A stretch of 7,249 nt of DNA from Candidatus Omnitrophota bacterium (GCA_023819025.1 JAMWDC010000100.1:1-7249); one strand, 5' to 3'. Shown: positions 1 to 6,352, counted from the first letter of the stretch. The notes: generated by a model not told the origin, from the sequence alone. Made by a program: numbers and translations.

Positions 1-1648
1 ATTTATCCATGACATTCTCATAGTAGGCACCTTCCGTGGATTCATAAATATAAATGCGCGTTTTCCTGGCCCGGAAGGCCTTACGCCATGCCGGAAAGTC
101 CTCCGAACTGACGGAGACAGGATCCTCCTTCAGCAAAATATCAGGCAGCAAATGTCCGTTCAATGTCGCGAGCCTTATCCACGTAGCGAGGAACCCCATC
201 GGAGTGGGTTTCTGGAAGGATTTGTCGGAGAATCCGCTTCCGTCCTTCGAGAAGAGGGGTTTACTCCTCAGTCCGGCGATCTCATGATGAAGTTCTTCGG
301 GGTCCTTCGTTTTTAAAAAACCGGGCCCTTTAAGAAAATCTTCCGCGGCCTTTAAGTACAGCCGGGCAAAATCGTAATCAAACAAAAAAATGGCCCGCAG
401 GACATCTTTCAACATGCGCCCGAAAAACTCAATCCGGTCGCGATAGATCGACTGGACAATCAACATATTTCGCGTCCGGTAATAAGCCTGACGGCTGATC
501 AGGATCTCATGGCGCATATACATCTCATGCCAGACAGCCAGGGAGGGAAACGGCACGATCTTTCCACCACATCTCGCTTTAATCCGCATACCGTACTCCC
601 GGTCATCGCAGCCGATAAAGAAAGGCATGGGTAATCCGATTTTTTCCAGGATGACTCGAGGAAACCCGAAAAACCAAAATCCTCCGCAGTTAACCTTCTC
701 TTCCACGAGCAGGTAATTAAGGTCCTCGGCGGTCTTCAAATAAAGGTCGTGTTTCAGACCGAGAAATTTTTGATTGACCCCTTGGATCTGCCACTGACCG
801 CCGGCCTCGGTTAACTGATTTTTATGCCCGAGATAAAACATGCTCCCGGCCAAGGCCAGATCCTCCTTGGCATACTCATAAATTGCAAACAATCTAAAGA
901 TCGACTCGCTGTCTAATTGAATGTCATCATCCAGCAAAAGAAAATGAGTTGCGTGGCTGTCCCGGCACCCCTCCATGAGCCCTCTGGCAAATCCACCCGA
1001 ACCGCCGCAATTTCGATTGGGAACAATCTGGACCCTCGAATCCTTAAACGCTTGATCATCCAAAGTCCTTCCGTTGTCGATAAGCCACAGGGTCCAGTCT
1101 TTACCTTTGAGATCGTTATCGTTCAGGAGGACATCGACAATTGCTTTAACTTCGGCTTCCCGCTGGAACGTACAAATAATGACCCCCAAGTGGACGTCCC
1201 GTTCCCTTTCCTGATCGGTGGCAAGAACGCCTCCTCCAAACCAACCTCGTTCACTCTGACACGTCATTTTCAAAAAGATCCTGCCTGAGTGTTGACCGGT
1301 TTCAAGTTCTGGCAGTATTACTTTCACCGGACAGAATCTCTGGCAATCCCTAGCCTCGAAAACGCAGAGAAACTGACTAGGTGCTTCATACCGCTCACGG
1401 TAAACTTGGATCAGAAAATCGCCTTCCAGATTGAGAACATAATAGACCGCCCGAAGCCCGGTATGATTGACGTAATACTGCTCATAAAATGAATTGAAGT
1501 AAGTATCGAGAGATACCGCACCCCCTCGACCGAGGAAAACTTCCCCGGATCCGACATGGACCGATGAACCGATGGGACCGAAGGTTCTTACGTATAAGTC
1601 TTGAATTTCCTCGTCCTGAGGAAATCGTATCCGTTGAATCACATTCAT
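1..1648 (-). CDS. GlfT2-like galactofuranosyltransferase (GT2), 3' end cut by window edge
   Basis: Inverting GT-A glycosyltransferase resembling mycobacterial GlfT2, which builds galactofuranan from UDP-galactofuranose on the cytoplasmic side of the membrane. I translated 549 uninterrupted codons from ATG 1648. The N-terminal beta-sandwich region has YFNSFYEQYYVNHTGLRAVYY, similar to the TYFNGFPASYW part of GlfT2. The GT-A domain starts near LGVIICTFQREAEV, then NRNCGGSGGFARGL and the metal-binding FLLLDDDIQL with Asp240-241-242. FFIGCDDREYGMR holds Asp348-349 (catalytic base region), and VWHEMY holds His374. The spacing of these sites agrees closely with GlfT2 (DDD near 256, DD near 371, His near 396, from memory). 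GlfT2 has about 637 residues, so roughly 90 are missing beyond position 1. AAGGA seven bases before the ATG supports this start, and an in-frame TAA closes the frame a few codons upstream. It follows the sulfotransferase stop by 80 bases. Confidence 0.88.
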   Translation of the reverse strand, partial: MNVIQRIRFPQDEEIQDLYVRTFGPIGSSVHVGSGEVFLGRGGAVSLDTYFNSFYEQYYVNHTGLRAVYYVLNLEGDFLIQVYRERYEAPSQFLCVFEARDCQRFCPVKVILPELETGQHSGRIFLKMTCQSERGWFGGGVLATDQERERDVHLGVIICTFQREAEVKAIVDVLLNDNDLKGKDWTLWLIDNGRTLDDQAFKDSRVQIVPNRNCGGSGGFARGLMEGCRDSHATHFLLLDDDIQLDSESIFRLFAIYEYAKEDLALAGSMFYLGHKNQLTEAGGQWQIQGVNQKFLGLKHDLYLKTAEDLNYLLVEEKVNCGGFWFFGFPRVILEKIGLPMPFFIGCDDREYGMRIKARCGGKIVPFPSLAVWHEMYMRHEILISRQAYYRTRNMLIVQSIYRDRIEFFGRMLKDVLRAIFLFDYDFARLYLKAAEDFLKGPGFLKTKDPEELHHEIAGLRSKPLFSKDGSGFSDKSFQKPTPMGFLATWIRLATLNGHLLPDILLKEDPVSVSSEDFPAWRKAFRARKTRIYIYESTEGAYYENVMDK

Positions 1649-1660
1649 CGGAGAATCCTT
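1649..1660 (-). promoter_or_regulatory. Ribosome binding site of the GlfT2-like gene
   Basis: The minus strand reads AAGGATTCTCCG directly before ATG 1648, an AAGGA core with a seven-base spacer. With the in-frame TAA a little upstream, it fixes this ATG as the start. Confidence 0.6.
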
Positions 1661-1728
1661 ACCATAGAGCGCTTAAAATCCGGCACTTACCGTGCACGGG
1701 CCATCAAATTGCGTTCTCAACAGGGCCG

Positions 1729-2679
1729 TTACCTAAACCAATGCGAGAGATCTGTTTGAATCAGGTCCTGAAGTCTCAAAATGTCGTCATAAAAGAACCG
1801 TATCAGACGTTTCTTCGTTTCCGGAGGAAGGGGTGGAGGTTGAGCCATATTGATTCTGCGGTAACAGCGTTTGATGAATTGCCGAGTTTGGTCCGAAACG
1901 CGGATACGTCCCAGCGATTCTTTAAAATAATGGCTCAGGACAAACCGATGCAACGGAACAATCCGGGGGACAAGTTTATGGTTATACTTTTTTCTCAGAT
2001 TCTGGGGGCAAAAAGTGTCGTCGACCTCTAGAAATCGGAAAATATTCTTCAACACATGACGCGGTTGGACGGCAAAGTCTTCCGCGAAAACAATGAAAAC
2101 CTGTTTGCGCCCGAAGGTGTCGAGATATGCCTTTACCTGATCGTAGTAATACCCCGCCTTCAAGTATTGGAAACCCCACCACCACCCTTTCCTTTCCCTT
2201 TCATCCCCTTTTAATAGGGCCTGTTCGAACGAAAGGGGTTCCACGCAATGACTGCGGTGATGATTATAATTGGAATAAGCACGGTCCACCGGGTTCCTTA
2301 AGGAAATAAGGATCTTCACGTTGCGTCCGAGGATATCAAGGATGCGTTGAATTGTTGGCTTGTAAAAATACAAATAAGCCACGGTAGCTTCTCCCACGAC
2401 CTTCTCTTCGGTGCGATTCTGAAAGAGCTTCAGGTAATCTTCCAAAGTCGTTACGGCATCGCGGGCATAAATGCTGCCGACACTTGAGCATGAGGTCGGC
2501 GTAATCCCGCTCAGAAAAAACAATTCTTTGCGGGGTGACATGTAAATTTCGGGATGGGCTTTCAGATGATACCAAATGGACGTGGTCATGGCCTTGGCTG
2601 CACCGACGATAAGGAAATTGGGCATGTTTCTGACCGCCTTGTCTGGGGGCCGTAACAGTTCTGCTTGAAGTTCTACCAC
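1729..2679 (-). CDS. PAPS-dependent sulfotransferase
   Basis: Transfers a sulfuryl group from 3'-phosphoadenosine 5'-phosphosulfate (PAPS), probably to a carbohydrate. Numbered from GTG 2679, the 5'-phosphosulfate loop is GAAKAMTT (26-33, Lys29), followed by SIWYHLKAHPEIYMSP. The 3'-phosphate site is LRNPVDRAYSNY with Arg128 and Ser136. The C-terminal VFAEDFAVQP...NIFRFLEVDD is the usual strand-helix element. In the loop, Met31 replaces the common Gly or Ala (KSGTT/KAGTT). I chose GTG 2679 because AAGGAG lies five bases before it; homology begins at Met19 (2625), which has the weaker AAGGCGG eight bases away. An ATG further out, at 2757, would overlap the previous gene by 55 bases. No signal peptide or membrane segment is seen, as expected for a cytoplasmic bacterial enzyme. 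Its position between two galactofuranose-type genes suggests a glycan acceptor. Confidence 0.88.
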   Translation of the reverse strand: MVELQAELLRPPDKAVRNMPNFLIVGAAKAMTTSIWYHLKAHPEIYMSPRKELFFLSGITPTSCSSVGSIYARDAVTTLEDYLKLFQNRTEEKVVGEATVAYLYFYKPTIQRILDILGRNVKILISLRNPVDRAYSNYNHHRSHCVEPLSFEQALLKGDERERKGWWWGFQYLKAGYYYDQVKAYLDTFGRKQVFIVFAEDFAVQPRHVLKNIFRFLEVDDTFCPQNLRKKYNHKLVPRIVPLHRFVLSHYFKESLGRIRVSDQTRQFIKRCYRRINMAQPPPLPPETKKRLIRFFYDDILRLQDLIQTDLSHWFR

Positions 2680-2690
2680 TCGTTCTCCTT
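2680..2690 (-). promoter_or_regulatory. Ribosome binding site deciding the GTG start of the sulfotransferase
   Basis: The minus strand reads AAGGAGAACGA immediately before GTG 2679: a consensus AAGGAG with a five-base spacer. It lies in the 23-base gap after the TAA of the FAD gene. It is the best Shine-Dalgarno match near any possible start of this gene. Confidence 0.6.
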
Positions 2691-2702
2691 GACCGAATAA
2701 AT

Positions 2703-4091
2703 TTATTTCTTCCACCCCAAGCGAGTTGCCGCGAACAGAGAACCTTCCGCGTAGCATTTTTCATCCCCGGAAACCTTCAGGCAACTGCCGGCCAAAAAGC
2801 CGTCCCGAATCGAATCAGCGATCCCTTGGAAAGTCCAGCGTCCGTAACGACCGGCGCAATCAATATCATATCTTTCTAGTAAACGAATGGCCTTTCCACG
2901 CCAACAGGAACCAGGGTAGGACCAAGTATATGCTGTATCAATCCAGGTCGGATCCAAAACTTCGACTTCTCCAATAAAACCCCAGGACTGTAATTCTTGA
3001 ATTACGCTTTGAGAATACGCCAAGATCTCTTCCGTATTCGGTTTCACGGCCATGGCATAGGCGCGCTCGACATAAAGACTGACGTGGGAGCCCGAATCTT
3101 GCAACGATTTCGGTAAAAAGGATTTGTCGACGTTACTGTAAAAACCTACGCGGTGGAATCCCGACTGAGAATCCGGAACATATAGCCAATGATCCTCGGG
3201 GCATGCCGGTCCTCTCAGAGCGCCGATGTTGAGTACCAGAACCGACGTGTAAGGATCGGCCTCTTCATCCATGGTAAGCCCGGCCAAGGCAACGGTTCTG
3301 TTCAATGGTAAAGTACAAAGAATTTTGTTATAGGGGGCACTGTCACCGCTTGAAAAGTGGACCTCCCGCCGCACAACATCAATGGATGAGACTTCGAACC
3401 CCAGCCTTAAATCGCACAAATCCGCCATCCGTTCCACCAGGGTATCCAAACCACATTCGGGATAAACATAACTTATGTTGTAACCTGCGGTTTCTGTTTC
3501 GCAACGAGCACCCCGTCTGACCGATTCCATGTGAACGGGCGATTTGTAGGCATCCTGCGGAGCAATCTTGTCATCAAGACCCGCAGTGTATAACGAATGA
3601 AACGGATAAAAGAACAGTTTACAAAGCGTCGGACCAAAAGTGACTTCTAACCATTCTCTCATCGTTCGATAGGTTTTCCGGGATTTCTCCATCTCACGCA
3701 GAGCGCGGCGGGCTAATCCAGAAGGAAGATAACGCAGATTATTTTGCAGAGGAAAAGGGACATACCGTTGATCTTTACTGAAATAAACCGAGGACCGACG
3801 TTTGTAACTTTTTACAGGAACGAACTGGCGGATCCATCGAAAGACAAAGGGGTCTTGCCCAAAGATCCAGTGACCGCCTCCTTTTTCAAACCGGTAAACC
3901 TCTCCATCCTCCGGACATTCCCTCAACCGGACGCTCCCACGATGACGAATGTAGTAAGATGAACAAATACCCCCTGCTTGCTCCAAGGCTTCCCAAACCG
4001 GCACCCCTGAAACACAGCCGGCTCCGAGGCCGGTCACGCCTCCGCCGATAATCATGCCGTTTGAATGGAGATCTTGGAATAAATCAGACAT
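2703..4091 (-). CDS. FAD-dependent UDP-galactopyranose mutase-like protein (amine oxidase/PPO fold)
   Basis: Flavoprotein of the Rossmann NAD(P)-binding-8/amine oxidase fold. The nucleotide-binding loop GGGVTGLGAG is at residues 16-25, and its acidic partner is in VWEALEQAGGICSS (32-45). Going along the chain I see strong resemblance, from memory, to eukaryote-type UDP-galactopyranose mutases: GGHWIF (72-77, flavin-contacting His74), YVPFPLQNN (110-118), DHWLYVP (300-306), FHRVGFYSN (312-320), AYTWSYPG (387-394) and GRYGRW (414-419). The mutase converts UDP-galactopyranose to UDP-galactofuranose on a reduced flavin. One difference is visible: where fungal enzymes have Arg in a FMRPYNF motif, this protein has Tyr162 in FFYPFH. 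Activity is therefore not assured, and it could act on another nucleotide sugar. The length of 462 is near that of eukaryotic mutases. The ATG at 4091 is the only start in the open frame; GAGG lies very close to it (two bases). The sulfotransferase start lies 23 bases beyond the stop. Confidence 0.8.
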   Translation of the reverse strand: MSDLFQDLHSNGMIIGGGVTGLGAGCVSGVPVWEALEQAGGICSSYYIRHRGSVRLRECPEDGEVYRFEKGGGHWIFGQDPFVFRWIRQFVPVKSYKRRSSVYFSKDQRYVPFPLQNNLRYLPSGLARRALREMEKSRKTYRTMREWLEVTFGPTLCKLFFYPFHSLYTAGLDDKIAPQDAYKSPVHMESVRRGARCETETAGYNISYVYPECGLDTLVERMADLCDLRLGFEVSSIDVVRREVHFSSGDSAPYNKILCTLPLNRTVALAGLTMDEEADPYTSVLVLNIGALRGPACPEDHWLYVPDSQSGFHRVGFYSNVDKSFLPKSLQDSGSHVSLYVERAYAMAVKPNTEEILAYSQSVIQELQSWGFIGEVEVLDPTWIDTAYTWSYPGSCWRGKAIRLLERYDIDCAGRYGRWTFQGIADSIRDGFLAGSCLKVSGDEKCYAEGSLFAATRLGWKK

Positions 4092-4142
4092 ATCCTCATA
4101 CGTGCTAAAAAAGAATCGGGATGGACTTTAAAAAACACGCGT

Positions 4143-4171
4143 ATCTTATCATTAAAAAAAGCCGGCGTCAG
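4143..4171 (-). promoter_or_regulatory. Candidate sigma70-type promoter for the glycan unit
   Basis: The minus strand shows CTGACG (4171-4166, four of six to TTGACA), a 17-base spacer containing a T7 run, and TAAGAT (4148-4143, four of six to TATAAT). The predicted start would be near 4136, giving a leader of about 45 bases to the ATG at 4091. It follows the T tract of the terminator directly. The boxes are weak, so the support comes mostly from position and spacing. Confidence 0.35.
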
Positions 4172-4208
4172 AAAAAAAACGTAACCCCCGACCATGATCC
4201 GAAGTTAC
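4172..4208 (-). terminator. Probable intrinsic terminator after the radical SAM gene
   Basis: On the minus strand the stem runs from 4208 to 4181: GTAACTTC pairs with GGGGGTTAC (five Watson-Crick pairs, two G-U pairs and one G-C), with a loop around GATCATGG. One base (G, 4180) and then eight T (4179-4172) follow. The left arm begins one base before the TAA stop at 4207-4205, so the stop codon lies inside the stem. The stem is modest because of the wobble pairs, but its position and T tract are what a rho-independent terminator should show. It would separate the upstream genes from the glycan genes. Confidence 0.6.
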
Positions 4209-5398
4209 CGATAATTCTTCCGCCCAGGTGGACAAAACCGTAATTCTGGAAAACGACGATTCAGCGACTCATGAAATAGGTAATCCAAATGGGCGTTATT
4301 CTCGGGGGAAAAACCGATAATCCGTTTCCATACACCGCTTGATTCCATACAAAAGTAAACAAACACCTTTTTCCAGCTCTTCCGAATCTGCGTGTAAATT
4401 TTCTCGTACATTTGAACGCGTACGGGCCGGAAATAACGCATCTTACCGTCGAGCCCGCGTACGAGTTCACCGGAGGCCGTCCGGCTGTGAGGAAACCTTT
4501 TCTGGATGACTTTTTTGAGACTGGGCTGAAACCTCAGACTCCCCAAACTGATCCATAAAACTTCCGTTTCCGGGATTTCGTCTGTAAGCCGGCGGATGAC
4601 CTGACTGTATTTTGTCTCCCAGCCGGGGACCTCGACCAGTGGATCGAAGTGAAAGCCGAGGCGATATCCTTTGGAAAGAATCGCTGAAGCAGCCCGGAGC
4701 CGATCTTCCAAGGCGCCGGTTTTGAATTCCTCATCGCGAATCACCTCGGGCGGATTGAGAGACCAGGAAACCACGATGTTTCGTTTTGAAATCACCGGCA
4801 GTTCCCGAATCAGGTCGGTCTTGGTCTTTAACTCAAGGATAAAATTCCTCGGGCTTGCAAACCGGATCAAATCCTGATTCCAACCGGTCAGAAAATCCAA
4901 AGCCAAACTGTCCGTCAGTTCCCCTGTACCGATCCTAAAAAGCCGTTTGGGTTCGCTCTCAAGGAGCCTGTCGATTTCCTGACACACATCCGCGGCATTG
5001 GTATAAAAGGTCAGGAACGGTTGATCCAGGTAACTCTGGAGCACGCAGTAGGTACAATCCAGCGGGCAATTGACCTGTGTATTGATGATCCAATAACGGC
5101 AGCACAAATAGCCTTCGCCCGTTGCCGGGCAAGGTTTCAGCAACGGCCCTTTGAAACGGGTCAGCCAAAGTGCCTTCTTGCCTTCCGCCAACGATACGGT
5201 TCGTGCCTTTTTAAGAAACGCGTCGCGATCTTCGATCCTGTCCACGGGAACTCGGCTGAACCGACCGAGGATTCTTTCGGTCATCTCATCTTTCTGGGCT
5301 TCGAGATCCAAATAAATCCTTTGGATCTTGACATTTCCCTTCTCCAACCCGACAGGGGAAGTTTTTGTCCTAACTTTGTCCGGATCAACTCTTTTCAT
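4205..5398 (-). CDS. Radical SAM protein, spore photoproduct lyase-like (SPL) superfamily
   Basis: Radical SAM enzyme: the CX3CX2C cluster motif is CPLDCTYC, and its first Cys codon is at 5068-5066. Counted from the ATG at 5398, the cysteines are residues 111, 115 and 118. They would bind the 4Fe-4S cluster that cleaves S-adenosylmethionine. The following YLDQPFLTFYTN, FRIGTGELTDSLALD, LELKTKTDL, VVSWSLNPPE and YRLGFHFDPLVEVPGWE match the SPL-like superfamily. The region that in true spore photoproduct lyase carries the H-donor cysteine reads GTGELTDS here, with no Cys, so the substrate is probably not spore photoproduct. The start is unsure. Homology begins near KIQRIYLDL (about 5329). The frame is open to 5605, but that part is palindromic repeat sequence. 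The in-frame ATG at 5398 has only GGGG four bases away. A better-placed ATG at 5334, after GGAGAAGGGA, is out of frame by one base. The length from 5398 is 397 residues; from the homology boundary it is about 372. Confidence 0.85.
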   Translation of the reverse strand: MKRVDPDKVRTKTSPVGLEKGNVKIQRIYLDLEAQKDEMTERILGRFSRVPVDRIEDRDAFLKKARTVSLAEGKKALWLTRFKGPLLKPCPATGEGYLCCRYWIINTQVNCPLDCTYCVLQSYLDQPFLTFYTNAADVCQEIDRLLESEPKRLFRIGTGELTDSLALDFLTGWNQDLIRFASPRNFILELKTKTDLIRELPVISKRNIVVSWSLNPPEVIRDEEFKTGALEDRLRAASAILSKGYRLGFHFDPLVEVPGWETKYSQVIRRLTDEIPETEVLWISLGSLRFQPSLKKVIQKRFPHSRTASGELVRGLDGKMRYFRPVRVQMYEKIYTQIRKSWKKVFVYFCMESSGVWKRIIGFSPENNAHLDYLFHESLNRRFPELRFCPPGRKNYR

Positions 5399-6128
5399 GG
5401 AGCCCCGCGGGCATGCCCGCGGTACCTTTCCTGACGGCAGAATCCGCCGAAGCAATTTGCCCTCCTTCGCCAAGGCTTCGGAGGGCATCCGTTTCGCATT
5501 CCTCCCCGACCATGGTCGGGGTTCCCTGCGAAGGCGGATGGATCGGCAATGATTCGACCGGTGTCTGAAACACACAGCGTTGGAAAGTGTTCGACGAAGC
5601 GACAATTACTCTGGATAATGAAATCCTAGCGGGTGGGGCTTGGTCAATCTTGAGTTCTAAAGCCGTATCGGCCCCTGTCTGTTTACCTCCGATAGCTACA
5701 ACCGTTTCACCGGGACATAGCATCTTCGCTTTCAGAACCCTTTCAACCATCATAAAACATACCTTTCCTCCAGTCCCGAATGTCCGATCCCAATATCGTT
5801 CCTCACGGCGAAGCGCGGAAATTTGGAAGATCTTTTCAAACCAACGTGCCATCGTGACCGTCGGAATCGCCGGAGACTTGTCCATGAGAACGACGCCGCC
5901 GGAACGTTCAACCTGTTGACGTATGCCGACATCAAAACTCATTTCGGCCGGTACGCGCCGTTTGTTGTGGGTCACCACAATCCAACGAATCGGTCGGTTA
6001 TTCATGACATGAATCATCCAATTCGCCGTCCGACCTGTTGTGGAGGCCAGAATCAGAGGCAGCCCGTAACGGCAAGCCCATGCGTACGCTTGGCGCAATA
6101 CTTCAAGAGTCGAATCAACGGTATTCAT
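5385..6128 (-). CDS. Pyruvate kinase alpha/beta (C-terminal)-domain-like protein, AF0103 type, with repeat-encoded tail
   Basis: This is a stand-alone protein resembling the regulatory C-terminal domain of pyruvate kinase, as in Archaeoglobus AF0103, a family without a settled function. It has no kinase barrel. Visible family features are LPLILASTTGRTANW (about 23-37), a strand around WIVVTHNK (49-56), KVCFMMVERVLKA (122-134) and the closing ETVVAIGGKQTGADTALELK (141-160). The family core ends near residue 180. Relatives are about 190 residues long, but this protein has 247. Residues from about 187 onward (ESLPIHPPSQGTPTMVGEE..., low complexity) coincide with the palindromic repeat block at 5404-5540, so the tail looks acquired. 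The ATG at 6128 lacks a well-spaced ribosome site: AAGGGG lies 14 bases away. The usual N-terminal strand (VYFNKPG-like) is short or missing, though in-frame codons just upstream read GVSFVF, so the true start is uncertain. The end overlaps the annotated start of the next gene by 14 bases. Confidence 0.75.
   Translation of the reverse strand: MNTVDSTLEVLRQAYAWACRYGLPLILASTTGRTANWMIHVMNNRPIRWIVVTHNKRRVPAEMSFDVGIRQQVERSGGVVLMDKSPAIPTVTMARWFEKIFQISALRREERYWDRTFGTGGKVCFMMVERVLKAKMLCPGETVVAIGGKQTGADTALELKIDQAPPARISLSRVIVASSNTFQRCVFQTPVESLPIHPPSQGTPTMVGEECETDALRSLGEGGQIASADSAVRKGTAGMPAGLHEKS
5404..5540. repeat. Block of palindromic repeats (REP/MITE-like) at a gene junction
   Basis: Three or four hairpin-forming units lie side by side. 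(a) A perfect 18-bp palindrome CCGCGGGCATGCCCGCGG at 5405-5422. (b) Arms TGCCCTCC (5458-5465) and GGAGGGCA (5480-5487) with an inner GCC/GGC stem. (c) A perfect 18-bp palindrome CCCCGACCATGGTCGGGG at 5504-5521. (d) Arms ATCCGTTTCGCA (5487-5498) and TGCGAAGGCGGAT (5527-5539) that enclose (c), giving a nested stem. A smaller CGGC/GCCG pair is at 5435-5449. Unit (b), translated on the + strand as SFAKASEG, resembles dispersed repeats that I recall from many uncultured bacterial genomes. The block is GC-rich and open in several frames. It forms the C-terminal tail of the gene to its right. No direct repeats or transposase were found, so a non-autonomous element is an inference. Confidence 0.8.
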
Positions 6129-6160
6129 GAAAACAAACGATACCCCTTGACTGGTGCTTC

Positions 6161-6166
6161 ATTATA
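6161..6166 (-). promoter_or_regulatory. Candidate -10 box (TATAAT) upstream of the pyruvate-kinase-like gene
   Basis: On the minus strand this is a perfect TATAAT, 32 bases before the ATG at 6128. It lies in a spacer of about 220 bp after the GH57 stop, where a new promoter would be reasonable. At 17-bp spacing the -35 position holds only TTAGGG, a poor match, so the site is weak support on its own. An ATG (6162-6160) overlaps the box and opens a 15-codon frame that ends at 6115; it is probably not a gene. Confidence 0.35.
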
Positions 6167-6262
6167 ACCTAAGGCATGGGCCGCCCTAAAGAAGAGAAAA
6201 GAAACGGATGATGATTAACGCAGATACTGTCAGGTATGTATCGCTTAATGAAGTTGTTTTAA

Positions 6263-6300
6263 CCGTCATCCTGAGGTATTGTTCGCCAAAGGATCTCGCA
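6263..6300. repeat. Degraded dispersed repeat, CCGTCATCCTGAG...GGATCTCG type
   Basis: The + strand reads CCGTCATCCTGAGG, then TATTGTTCGCCAAA, then GGATCTCGCA. This resembles a short interspersed sequence that I recall from many environmental genomes (CATCCTGAGCGAAGCGAAGGATCTCG and variants), with the central part diverged. It lies in the non-coding spacer between the GH57 gene and the next gene. With its right flank it makes an imperfect inverted repeat (GTTCGCC...ATCT facing AGAT...GGCGGAAC-like arms, about 6281-6314). The match is from memory and was not tested by a search. Confidence 0.45.
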
Positions 6301-6352
6301 AGATTTCCGCCAACAACCACAAAAGGACCTGCCCGGACTTATGAAACCGCTT

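Noticed and set aside
917..1492. Two adjacent + strand open frames (917-1288 and 1289-1492)
   Set aside because: They lie antisense to the continuous GlfT2-like frame, which carries clear domain motifs; the + strand translations show no family features.
1690..1699. Palindrome CCGTGCACGG between the sulfotransferase and GlfT2-like genes
   Set aside because: A single 10-bp palindrome without a T tract or flanking structure is too weak to call a terminator or operator.
2680..2757. Longer sulfotransferase from ATG 2757
   Set aside because: It would overlap the FAD gene by 55 bases, has no family similarity in the extra part, and GTG 2679 has a far better ribosome site.
4205..5398. Naming the radical SAM gene splB
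   Set aside because: The H-donor cysteine of spore photoproduct lyase is absent and no sporulation genes are in view.
5404..5540. CRISPR array or tRNA-like structure
   Set aside because: The palindromes differ in sequence and spacing, there are no identical direct repeats with spacers, and no cloverleaf can be formed.
5399..5605. N-terminal extension of the radical SAM frame up to ATG 5605
   Set aside because: It covers the palindromic block and the end of the upstream gene, is Arg-rich low-complexity sequence, and lies well before the point where family homology begins.
6146..6168. + strand promoter TTGACT ... TATAAC
   Set aside because: The boxes are only about 10 bases apart and no + strand gene follows.
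6223..6250. Hairpin or operator around GATACTGTCAGGTATGTATC
   Set aside because: Arms of only five bases with a ten-base loop are not distinguishable from chance.
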